64,000 nucleotides of DNA from JBBQER01 sp052148155 (lineage in GTDB: Bacteria; Actinomycetota; Acidimicrobiia; IMCC26256; PALSA-610), in assembly GCA_052148155.1 (NCBI GenBank), contig JBKQIY010000201.1, positions 1-64,000 of the forward strand. The letters run 5' to 3'. Shown piece after piece: positions 1-8,254 of the stretch (its first letter is position 1; the number at the start of each line of letters is the position of its first letter). A model generated the notes under the pieces. That model had not been told where the DNA came from and did no database searches. It saw only the letters and a list, made by a program, of their open reading frames with translations. Position numbers and translations under genes: made by a program.

Positions 1-375
1 CTCTCCGAAAAGCTCCCAGGCCCGGTCGCGCAGCGAGTCGGACAAGCAGAACCGGCTCGGCAACAAGAAGACCATCGTCTCGTCGGGGAGTAGCTCGACC
101 GGAACCTCTCGCGCGCTCCTGTCGACATCGTCGAAGGCGCCGGAAACCTCCACCTGCGCGTCGTAGCGCACGAGTGAGGCGCCCGGGGGCAATGTCATGC
201 GATCGCAGACGTTGCCGTAAGAGTCGTGATACGAGCTCCGCGGGAGCGGCGGCTCGGCGTTCCATGTCTCGCTGGTCAGCCGCTGCGCCGCATCGGCACG
301 CGGCCGCACTTGCCAGACCGTAGGCGTCGCGCCGAAGACGTCGTAACAAAATTCGCAACCAACCCGAACGCGCAT
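1..375 (-). CDS. transglutaminase-like protein, N-terminal part (truncated by window edge)
   Basis: The frame opens with ATG at 375 and stays open to base 1, giving 125 residues that begin MRVRVGCEFCYDVFG and include WQVRPR. This matches the N-terminal beta domain found before bacterial transglutaminase-like cores; the core with the Cys-His-Asp triad would lie outside the window. The ATG shares one base with the stop of the upstream gene (TGATG), which suggests translational coupling. It would be the third transglutaminase-type protein of this operon. Family assignment rests on the N-terminal pattern alone. Confidence 0.75.
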   Translation of the reverse strand, partial: MRVRVGCEFCYDVFGATPTVWQVRPRADAAQRLTSETWNAEPPLPRSSYHDSYGNVCDRMTLPPGASLVRYDAQVEVSGAFDDVDRSAREVPVELLPDETMVFLLPSRFCLSDSLRDRAWELFGE

Positions 376-1262
376 CAGCCGGGCGCCTCCAGCGGGACGA
401 CATCGACGGAAACCTGGAGTTCGTTCTTCATGCTCTCCGTGTAGATCACGCCTTTCAGTGGCGACACGTCGCCGTAATCGCGTCCAATCGCGTTGGTGAC
501 GTAGCGATCCGAGACAAAACGATTGTTCGTCGGGTCGAGGTCTACCCAGCCTGCGTCCGGAACGAACACGGACGCCCAGGCGTGAGAAACATCGGCGCCC
601 ACGAGGCGCGCTTTCCCCGGCGGAGGGACCGTCTCCAGATAGCCGCTCACGTAACGGCCGGCGAGTCCGACCGACCGCAAACACCCGACGGCCAAGTGGG
701 CGAAGTCCTGGCAGACCCCCTTGCGGCATTCGAGCAGCTCGGTGAGCGTCGTGCGCACCGAGGTAGAACCCGGCTCGTAGGTGAAGTCGTCATGTATTCG
801 TGCAGTGAGGTCGACGAGCGCTTCGGTCAGGGTTCGCCCGGCGGGGAATGACGGCGCCGCGTACGCCACGACCTCGAGCGAAACATCGACTTTGGGCGAA
901 CGCAGGACGAACCCACGCGCTTCGTAGGCGTCTTCGGCGGGGTCGAGATGAACGCGGTCCCGAATCGTTTCCCATGCTTGGTCGACCGGCAGCAGAAGTG
1001 AGCCGGGCCGGTTGACGTCGACGAAGCTTTCAGCCGTCACCGTGAGGCGGGTATGGGGTTCGAGCACGGCGAAATACGCGGCGCGGTTCCCGAAGAAGTC
1101 GACGCGCTCCCGATAGTCGTGCGGCTCGGGCTCGATGCGAACCGAGCTCGACCGGCAGACCTGGCCCAGAGCGTCGCGCGGGAGCACGTACAGCTCGCCG
1201 TAGCTAGAGGTGACCTCCGACTCGTAGCTGTACTCGGTGCGGTGCACCACGCGATACGTCAC
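375..1262 (-). CDS. transglutaminase-like cysteine protein (COG1305 type)
   Basis: A 295-residue protein with an N-terminal transglutaminase-associated beta domain (about 1-100) and a papain-like transglutaminase core. The triad is visible: Cys184 in RKGVCQDFAH, His227 in DVSHAWASV and Asp243 in DLDPTN. Members act as proteases, amidases or amide-transfer enzymes; no signal peptide is seen, so it is probably cytoplasmic. The GTG at 1262 was chosen because it overlaps the stop of the upstream ATP-grasp/alpha-E gene (GTGA) and because the conserved TYRVVHRTEYSY begins right after it. The open frame runs further upstream but only as antisense-like low-complexity sequence. The position inside an ATP-grasp/alpha-E operon suggests it works on the peptide product of those enzymes. 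Confidence 0.9.
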   Translation of the reverse strand: MTYRVVHRTEYSYESEVTSSYGELYVLPRDALGQVCRSSSVRIEPEPHDYRERVDFFGNRAAYFAVLEPHTRLTVTAESFVDVNRPGSLLLPVDQAWETIRDRVHLDPAEDAYEARGFVLRSPKVDVSLEVVAYAAPSFPAGRTLTEALVDLTARIHDDFTYEPGSTSVRTTLTELLECRKGVCQDFAHLAVGCLRSVGLAGRYVSGYLETVPPPGKARLVGADVSHAWASVFVPDAGWVDLDPTNNRFVSDRYVTNAIGRDYGDVSPLKGVIYTESMKNELQVSVDVVPLEAPG

Positions 1263-3853
1263 GACGAGACCAACGAGTGCTGCGGCAACTGGTGGACGAA
1301 GTGGTCCCGGTCGATGGCGTCGGCGGTGCGGGAGAGCAACTCCAAGATGTTGGTGAGGAACTCGTCGAGGTCGCTTCGGATGCCGTCTCCTTGCGTGCGT
1401 GCAAGCTGCGCCGACTCGGCAAGACCGAGTGCGGTCGAGGTCTCCAACACCAATCGTTGGGCCTCGCTGAGGCGCGGCCCACGATCGAGGCGCGGGATGA
1501 GCCGTACGTCGACGGCGAGTTGGTCGAGTTGGTAGGCAACCGAGCGCGGGTTGTCGCCGTCGAACACGAGGAGATCGAGAAGGGTTTGCAGTTGCGCGTG
1601 CGACCGGTAGCGCCGTCGGTACGTGATGATGCTCTCGACCGCGATGAGTACCGACTCGACGAGGAGACTGTCGGTGGCGGTGCTTCGCTCGGCGGTGACC
1701 GTCGTTCGCAACAGCGCGGCGAGCTGCAATGCACGTTCGATGCGCCGGCCGGCGTCCATGAACCGCCACCCCGGGTCGCGCACCATGCTCTCGCCTGCGA
1801 GGCCGGAAAGCGCGAGCAGGCTCTGCATGATCCGGCCCAGCGTGTGTTGCGCGATCATCGGGTGCTCAGGATCCGACGTTCGGAGATCACGTATCTCACG
1901 GTCGAGGCTGGCGACGACGAGCCACGTATCCGTCGAGAGCTGGTCGCGTACCGCGCGGGCCGCGCTCAGTAGATGTTTGACTGCGTGGGCGAGCGTGCCG
2001 CGCCGCTCGTCGTCGACCACGAGGGCGAACAGTTCGGCGCCGGGAGCGGCTACCCTCGCCGCTCCTCCATCACCCACGAATCCGGGGTAGGTGGAGCTGA
2101 CACGGGTGATCGCACCGAGCAACACCTCCAAGCATTCGGTGCCGGCGGGATTCGAGGGCTGCCGCTGGAAATCTCGGCGGTCGTGCGCGGCCCGGACGAG
2201 CCTCGCCATTGTTTCGGCACGCTCGGCGTAGCGACCCAGCCAAAAGAGGTTCTCGGCGGCGCGCGACGACATCGAGGCTTCCGGATCGACCGCGGCAACT
2301 GCCGGACCGGTCGCCAGCCAAAACCCCGACAGCTTCTCGGGCTCCGCGGCGAGCACCCAGGTGTCCTTGCTGATGGCCCCGGCTTGATTCGAGACGCGCA
2401 CACCGGCTCGCGCGGCCGGGCCGTGTCCTGCGCTGCCATCCGACCCGGCAACGCGTGTCAAACCACCGGGCATCGCGGAGTAGGAGTCGTTCCGAGCGAC
2501 GGCAAACGCGCGCAGAACGGTCCGGCGGGCCTCGAGCCCGTTCGCCGTCAACGTCGGCGCCGAGGCGAGGTCGAGGGGCTCCTGACCGACCCAACCCGCC
2601 GGGTAGGACTCGATCCGCCGGCGGAGGTCGTCGCGCCCTTCGCGGGCGAGCTCCCATGGGAACACGGAGGTCGGCCCGAGCCCGCGCGAGATCGGCTTGA
2701 TGACCAAGTCGTCGAGGTGCGCAAGCACATGCCGGCGGCCGTCCTCGTCGCCGCACCACCACGTGGGGACCGACGGCAAGAGCAGCTGCTCGCCGAGCAG
2801 GTGCTCGGCCAACTTGGGAAGGTATGGCGCGAGTCCTGGGTTTTCGAGCACGCCGCTCCCCAAAGTATTGACGACGGAAACGCCACCGACTCGCGCGGCG
2901 TCGACGAGGCCGGGCACGCCTAGCTTGGAGTCGGGGCGCAACTCAAGCGGGTCACAGAACCATGCGTCGGTCCGGCGGAGGATGACGTCGACGCGTTCGA
3001 GCCGGCCGAGGGAACGCAGCCACACGTGTCCGTCGCGCACGGTGAGGTCGGTGCCTTCAACGAGCGGATAGCCGAGATACGACGCGAGGTACGCGTGCTC
3101 GAACGCGGTCTCGCTCCACGGTCCGGGGCTGAGCAACACGATGCGGGGTTCGTCGGTACCGCGCGGTGCGACGTCTTCGAGCGAGGATCTCAGCGTTCGG
3201 AAAAACGGGGCGAGCCGGTGTACTCGCGAATCGCGATACAAGCTCGGGAAGACGCGCGAGACGACGACCCGATTTTCGAGCGCGTAGCCCGCGCCTGACG
3301 GGGCCTGCGTTTGGTCTGCCAACACGGTGCAACGGCCGCCCGAGTCGCGCGCGAGGTCGACAGCCGTGGTGATCAGTTGCTGGCTGCCGGGGACGCGGAT
3401 CTGATCGCACTGGCGCAGGAAGCCGGGGTGGCCGAGGATGAGCTCGGCTGGGATTAGCCCGCGCCGCAGTAACTGGCGCGGTCCGTAGAGATCGGTCAGT
3501 ACGAGGTTGAGCAGCTCGGCGCGTTGGATGACGCCGAGCTCGATCGCGGCCCACTCTTCGCTCGCGAGCAGCACAGGAACCGGATCGAGGCCCCACGGCG
3601 CCGCGTACGCCGGCATTGACGTCGACGCGAGCGAGTCGTCGCGGTAGATGTTGTAGGTGACGCCGTCGTCGTCGAGGAGGCGCCGAGCCTTGGAACGGCG
3701 CTCCAGGAGCTCGTCGAGGCCGAGGTCGTCGATGACTCGCGCGGCGTGCGCCCAGTGCTCGCGCATCACGCCATCGGCGGAGAGCATCTCGTCGTACACG
3801 CCAGGCACCGGGCGGTACGACGACAGGAGGTCGGGCATCGAGCTGATCGTCAT
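1259..3853 (-). CDS. circularly permuted ATP-grasp / alpha-E fusion protein
   Basis: An 864-residue two-domain fusion. Residues 1 to about 520 are a circularly permuted ATP-grasp ligase domain (COG2308 type), with PSGAGYALENR, VLLSPGP and DDLVIKPISRG as characteristic segments. From about residue 528 it continues as an alpha-E domain, starting SSRAAENLFWLGRYAERAE, the family's hallmark. ATP-grasp enzymes join a carboxylate to an amine through an acyl-phosphate; the all-helical alpha-E domain is of unknown function but travels with them. Elsewhere in the operon the same two activities are separate genes, so the pair occurs twice. Its stop overlaps the start of the next transglutaminase by 4 bp. 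An alternative start is the ATG at 3838. Confidence 0.92.
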   Translation of the reverse strand: MTISSMPDLLSSYRPVPGVYDEMLSADGVMREHWAHAARVIDDLGLDELLERRSKARRLLDDDGVTYNIYRDDSLASTSMPAYAAPWGLDPVPVLLASEEWAAIELGVIQRAELLNLVLTDLYGPRQLLRRGLIPAELILGHPGFLRQCDQIRVPGSQQLITTAVDLARDSGGRCTVLADQTQAPSGAGYALENRVVVSRVFPSLYRDSRVHRLAPFFRTLRSSLEDVAPRGTDEPRIVLLSPGPWSETAFEHAYLASYLGYPLVEGTDLTVRDGHVWLRSLGRLERVDVILRRTDAWFCDPLELRPDSKLGVPGLVDAARVGGVSVVNTLGSGVLENPGLAPYLPKLAEHLLGEQLLLPSVPTWWCGDEDGRRHVLAHLDDLVIKPISRGLGPTSVFPWELAREGRDDLRRRIESYPAGWVGQEPLDLASAPTLTANGLEARRTVLRAFAVARNDSYSAMPGGLTRVAGSDGSAGHGPAARAGVRVSNQAGAISKDTWVLAAEPEKLSGFWLATGPAVAAVDPEASMSSRAAENLFWLGRYAERAETMARLVRAAHDRRDFQRQPSNPAGTECLEVLLGAITRVSSTYPGFVGDGGAARVAAPGAELFALVVDDERRGTLAHAVKHLLSAARAVRDQLSTDTWLVVASLDREIRDLRTSDPEHPMIAQHTLGRIMQSLLALSGLAGESMVRDPGWRFMDAGRRIERALQLAALLRTTVTAERSTATDSLLVESVLIAVESIITYRRRYRSHAQLQTLLDLLVFDGDNPRSVAYQLDQLAVDVRLIPRLDRGPRLSEAQRLVLETSTALGLAESAQLARTQGDGIRSDLDEFLTNILELLSRTADAIDRDHFVHQLPQHSLVSS

Positions 3854-3879
3854 GAAATGGCCTGCGCTCGATTGTGTCG

Positions 3880-6800
3880 TCAGCTCGCCCGAGGTCCGGG
3901 GTAGCCCCGAGGGTACGGGGCGCGCCGCAGATCGAGCGTCCGAGGGTACTCCAAACTGTCGTTCCCGATGCCGCCGAACGCGGCGCCCCCACCGAGGAGC
4001 GCGCTGATGTCGATCGGCCCGGGAGTATGTCCTTCGGCCGCGAAGCGACTGGCGCGCCTGGCCTCCGCTTCGTTGGCATTGACAGGGAACCGGTCATAGG
4101 TGCGCCCACCGGGATGCGTCACGTAATACGTGCAGCCGCCAAGAGAACGGCCGTTCCAGCGGTCGACGATGTCGAAGACGAGTGGCGAATGGATCCCAAT
4201 CGTCGGGTGCAAACCCGAGGGCGGATTCCAGGCCTTGTAGCGAACACCCGCGACGTAACCGCCGCGCGTACCAGTCGAGTGCAGCGGGACGCGCACGCCG
4301 TTGCACGCGACGATATGGCGTTCGAGGATGAGGCCGTCGACCTTCACTTGGAGGCGCTCGACCGACGAGTCGACGTAGCGCGAACTTCCGGTCGACGTGA
4401 CCTCCTCACCGAGCACCGACCAGGGTTCAATTGCGTTGCGCAACTCAACGGTGACGTTGTCGACGTCGACCTCACCGATGCGCGGGAAGCGAAACTCGAA
4501 GAACGGCGCCAGCCACGCGACGTCGAAGTCGAATCCGTGACGGTTGAGGTCACTCACGACCTCTGCGATGTCGGCCGCGGCGTAGAACGGGAGCAGGAAG
4601 CGGTCGTGCAGTTCGGTACCCCACCGCACGAGTGGCCCGGTGTACGACTCTGCCGAGAAACGCGCGACGAGCGCGCGCACAAGCAGCGCTTGCACGAGCG
4701 CCATTCGGGGATGCGGTGGCATCTCGAATCCGCGCAGCTCGAGCAGGCCGAGCCGGCCCCGCTCCGAATCCGGGCTGAACAGCTTGTCGATGCACAATTC
4801 GGCCCGATGCGTGCTGCCCGTGACATCGACGAGAAGGTGACGGAACAAGCGGTCGACGAGCCATGGCGGCGCGGTGCCACCGGTTGGCGTGGTTCGCCGT
4901 TCGAGCTCGGCGAACGCGATCTCAAGCTCGTACAAGCTCTCGTGACGCGCCTCGTCGACGCGCGGAGCCTGGCTCGTGGGTCCGACGAATCGCCCGGAGA
5001 AGAGATAAGAGAGCGCCGGATGGTGCTGCCAATAGGTGATGATGCTGCGGAGCAGTTCGGGCCGGCGCAGGAGGGGGCTGTCGGCCGGCGTCGGGCCGCC
5101 GAGGGTCAAGTGATTGCCGCCGCCCGTTCCGGCGTGCGTCCCGTCGAGGTGGAACGTCTCGGTGCCGAGGCGGGCGGCGCCGGCGTCGGCGTGCACGCCC
5201 GTGGTGATGTCGACGAGCTCCTGCCACGACGATGCGGGATGAACGTTGACCTCGAGGACACCGGGATCGGGAGTGATTGCGAGGCGAACAAGGCGCGGGT
5301 CGATCGGCGGGAGGTAACCCTCGACCACGATCGGCCGACCGAGCGCGGCCGCCGCCTCTTCGACGACACCAAGGAGATCGACGGCGTGTTTCACGTGTTG
5401 GATTGGAGGCATGAACACGAAGAGGTTGCCGTCGCGCGCTTCGACGCAGAGCGCGCTGCGCGGCAACTTCTCTGGCTCGACCTCCTTGGCTTTGGCGCGC
5501 CGGCGCGCGGCGGTAGACTTCTGATCCGGTAGGGCGGAGTGCTCGTCGAACGAGCTGGGATCGGGCTCGGACGCTGGCGGCGGCTGCCAGGTGAGAGCTT
5601 CGAGCGGCAGGCGCGCGCCCATCGGTGAGTCGCCCGGGATGAGCGCGAGGTGGCCTCGGCGCAGCGTCCAACGCGTGGTCGCCCAACCTGGTCGGTCATC
5701 GGCTCGCGCGTCGAGCACTGCGTGGAGCGGAATCACCCAACCGACGGGATCGCCGCGACCTTCGTGGTCGAGCGCCTCGATCGCGTTGAGGCGCGCGTCA
5801 CTACGCGCGAGTGACGGATCGCTCGGATCGAGATCGAAGGCCGGCGGTTCGCCGCCTGGCAGGCTGGCCTCCAACAGCAGACGATTCAGCGGATCCTCGT
5901 AACCCGGGATGCAACAATCGTCGGGCATTCCGAGCGCGGCCGCGATCGAACGCACGAGTGCCTCGGCGTCATCGGATGCAACGAGGTCGACGCGCGCGTC
6001 GTGCGCGTACACGCCCTCCGCAAGAAGCGACCGGTCGTTCCAGAGCGGTTCGCCGTCGGCGCGCCACAGGAGCGCGATCTGCCAGCGGGGGAGTGGTTCA
6101 CCCGGATACCACTTGCCCTGCCCGTAGTGGAGGAGGCCGCCCGGCGCGAAACGGTCGAGCAAACGGCGGGCGAGCGCTTCGCCGCGTGCCCGTTTGTCGG
6201 CGCCGTCCGCGGTCGTCGTCCACTCATCGGCCTCCATGTTGTCGACGGCGACGAACGTGGGCTCGCCTCCGAGGGTGAGGCGAACATCGCCGGCGGCCAA
6301 TGCCTTGTCGACCTCATCGCCGAGGGCGTCGATCTGCGTCCACTGCTGGTCGGAATACGGCAAGGTGACGCGGGGCGGCCCGTCGAGTCGGCGCACAGTG
6401 TTCGAGTGCTCGAACGTCACTTGGCACGGGTCGGTTGTGCCGGAGATCGGCGCCGCGGTCGTCGGATGCGGCGCGCACACGAGGGGGAGGTGGCCCTCGC
6501 CGGCAAGGAGACCCGAGGTCGGATCGAGACCGATCCATCCTGCGCCGGGCACGTACGTCTCTGCCCATGCGTGCAGGTCCGTGAAGTCGACGGTCGGTCC
6601 TGGCGGACCGTCGCGGGACACTTCGTCGGGGCGCAGTTGCACGAGGTATCCCGATACGAACCGCGCCGCGAGGCCCAAGCTGCGCAGGATCTGCACCAGT
6701 AGCCACGCGCTGTCGCGGCAGGATCCGATGGCCTTCTGGAGTGTTTCGTCGGGGGTCTGCACACCCGGTTCCATGCGCGTCGTGTAGGCGACCGAGCGGA

Positions 6801-7278
6801 ACACGCGTTGGTTGAGTTCCACGAGGAAGTCGATGATGGCCGGACCGCCGGATCGTGGTGACCCTGAAACGCGAGACCACTGCGCGAGCCATCGTGCAAC
6901 CTGCGGTCCGGGCTCGTCGTCGGACAGGTACGGCGCGAGGTCCTGCCGCAACATGTCGTCATACGCGAAGGGGAAGCGCGCCGCGGAATCCTCGACGAAG
7001 AAGTCGAACGGATTGATCACCGCGAGGTCGGCGACGAGATCGACCGTGACCGTGAGCTCGCAGGTGGGTTCCGGGAACACAAGGCGGGCCAGGTGGTTGC
7101 CGAATGGGTCCTGCTGCCAGTTGACGAAGTGCGCGACCGGTGTGACCGTGAGCGAGTACGCGAGGACGGGAGTGCGGCAATGAGACGCTGGCCGCAACCG
7201 CACGACGTGGGGTGAGAGCTTCACCGACCGGTCGAAGCGGTACGCCATTCGGTGCTCGAGCGCGACTCGAATACTCAC
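3880..7278 (-). CDS. transglutaminase-like protein with large DUF2126 C-terminal region
   Basis: An 1132-residue protein. Residues 1-300 form a transglutaminase unit with the triad Cys187 (KAIGSCRDSAW), His236 (DLHAWAE) and Asp252 (GLDPTSG). From about 350 onward it carries the long DUF2126 region, recognisable from RLTLGGEPTF, GKWYPGEPLPRW, GGGNHLTLGG and SYLFSGRFVGPTSQAPR. This architecture is standard for COG2308-associated transglutaminases of about 1100 residues. The GTG at 7278 overlaps the stop of the upstream alpha-E gene (GTGA) and is followed by SIRVALEHRMAYRFDR, the usual N terminus; the in-frame extension to 7653 is antisense to that gene and was rejected. A 26-bp gap separates it from the next gene. 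Confidence 0.93.
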   Translation of the reverse strand: MSIRVALEHRMAYRFDRSVKLSPHVVRLRPASHCRTPVLAYSLTVTPVAHFVNWQQDPFGNHLARLVFPEPTCELTVTVDLVADLAVINPFDFFVEDSAARFPFAYDDMLRQDLAPYLSDDEPGPQVARWLAQWSRVSGSPRSGGPAIIDFLVELNQRVFRSVAYTTRMEPGVQTPDETLQKAIGSCRDSAWLLVQILRSLGLAARFVSGYLVQLRPDEVSRDGPPGPTVDFTDLHAWAETYVPGAGWIGLDPTSGLLAGEGHLPLVCAPHPTTAAPISGTTDPCQVTFEHSNTVRRLDGPPRVTLPYSDQQWTQIDALGDEVDKALAAGDVRLTLGGEPTFVAVDNMEADEWTTTADGADKRARGEALARRLLDRFAPGGLLHYGQGKWYPGEPLPRWQIALLWRADGEPLWNDRSLLAEGVYAHDARVDLVASDDAEALVRSIAAALGMPDDCCIPGYEDPLNRLLLEASLPGGEPPAFDLDPSDPSLARSDARLNAIEALDHEGRGDPVGWVIPLHAVLDARADDRPGWATTRWTLRRGHLALIPGDSPMGARLPLEALTWQPPPASEPDPSSFDEHSALPDQKSTAARRRAKAKEVEPEKLPRSALCVEARDGNLFVFMPPIQHVKHAVDLLGVVEEAAAALGRPIVVEGYLPPIDPRLVRLAITPDPGVLEVNVHPASSWQELVDITTGVHADAGAARLGTETFHLDGTHAGTGGGNHLTLGGPTPADSPLLRRPELLRSIITYWQHHPALSYLFSGRFVGPTSQAPRVDEARHESLYELEIAFAELERRTTPTGGTAPPWLVDRLFRHLLVDVTGSTHRAELCIDKLFSPDSERGRLGLLELRGFEMPPHPRMALVQALLVRALVARFSAESYTGPLVRWGTELHDRFLLPFYAAADIAEVVSDLNRHGFDFDVAWLAPFFEFRFPRIGEVDVDNVTVELRNAIEPWSVLGEEVTSTGSSRYVDSSVERLQVKVDGLILERHIVACNGVRVPLHSTGTRGGYVAGVRYKAWNPPSGLHPTIGIHSPLVFDIVDRWNGRSLGGCTYYVTHPGGRTYDRFPVNANEAEARRASRFAAEGHTPGPIDISALLGGGAAFGGIGNDSLEYPRTLDLRRAPYPRGYPGPRAS

Positions 7279-8240
7279 ACCGACAAGAGCACTGTCGAGG
7301 TCGACGGTTTCATCTGGAAGTAGGTGGCGACGAGCAGCTCGTGCAGCGCAGCGAAACCGTCTTGAAGTCGGTTGGCGTACTCGTGCAGCGCAGTGGCCGA
7401 GGGTCCCTCGCCGGCCGAGTCGAGGTCGGTGCGCTCGAGGAGCTGCTGAATCGCCGCGCACGCCGCCATCGGCTGGTGGTGCCGGCTCAACTCGAGCAAG
7501 GCACGCGAGATCTCGATGAGGCAACGCTCGACCGAGCGGGGCAGTTGCTGATCGCGCAGCAAGAACCGAAGTGCCGCCGGGCCCGAGACGGTCGCACCGA
7601 TGGTGCGCCGGAACATTTGGTGGGCGCTGAGGGAACGCAGCACGCCCATCCACGTCAGGTCTGCGTACGCGCCGTCGCGCTGGCCGAGCAGGATGCCGGC
7701 CTGGATATCGAGAATCCGGGTCGTCATGTCGGCGCGCTCGAGGTCACGTCCGATCTCGAGGAACGCGTACGCGTCGTCGTGACTCATGGTTCCTTCGAGC
7801 AACCCCGAGAGCAGTTGACACTCGCGGATCAACCGGTTCGTCCACGCCAAACGAGTACGGCGGTCGACGGCTTGATGGCGCGTCTGGTTAGCCCAGGAGT
7901 GGAGCTGGTTCAGCACTTCCCACGCCTCGATTGGCAGGATCGCTTGCGTGACCCGCAGGTTGGCGTGAGCCCGCGCGATCGACTCGACGATCGCGCCCTC
8001 ATGGTCGGCTCCCATCGCGAGGAAGTCGACGACCTGCTCCTCGCTCAGTTCGTGGTGCCGGTCGCGGAACGCCTCGCCGTTGCCCGACAACGCCAAGAGC
8101 GGCGCCCACGTGATCCCCGCGGCTTTCGGCAGGTCCAAGAAGAGCTCGGTGTGGACGTGCACCAGGCGAGCCGTGGACTCGGCGCGCTCCAGGTAGCGCC
8201 CAGCCCAGTAGACCGACTCGGCGACCCGTGACAGCAGCAT
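7275..8240 (-). CDS. alpha-E domain protein (DUF403)
   Basis: A 321-residue, all-helical protein starting MLLSRVAESVYWAGRYLERAE, diagnostic of the alpha-E family (about 300-320 residues, full length here). Function is unknown; the family is nearly always encoded beside circularly permuted ATP-grasp ligases and transglutaminases and is thought to help a peptide-forming or peptide-tagging complex. The ATG at 8240 has a strong upstream GGGGGAGA. It lies 14 bp after the ATP-grasp gene and overlaps the following transglutaminase/DUF2126 gene by 4 bp, so the three are almost certainly co-transcribed. Confidence 0.93.
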   Translation of the reverse strand: MLLSRVAESVYWAGRYLERAESTARLVHVHTELFLDLPKAAGITWAPLLALSGNGEAFRDRHHELSEEQVVDFLAMGADHEGAIVESIARAHANLRVTQAILPIEAWEVLNQLHSWANQTRHQAVDRRTRLAWTNRLIRECQLLSGLLEGTMSHDDAYAFLEIGRDLERADMTTRILDIQAGILLGQRDGAYADLTWMGVLRSLSAHQMFRRTIGATVSGPAALRFLLRDQQLPRSVERCLIEISRALLELSRHHQPMAACAAIQQLLERTDLDSAGEGPSATALHEYANRLQDGFAALHELLVATYFQMKPSTSTVLLSV

Positions 8241-8254
8241 GGTCTCCCCCTGTT

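Noticed and set aside
3874..5532. Long plus-strand open frame (552 codons) opposite the DUF2126 gene
   Set aside because: It is the mirror of a well-conserved minus-strand gene; its product is Arg/Glu-rich and shows no family pattern. Such antisense frames are common in high-GC DNA.
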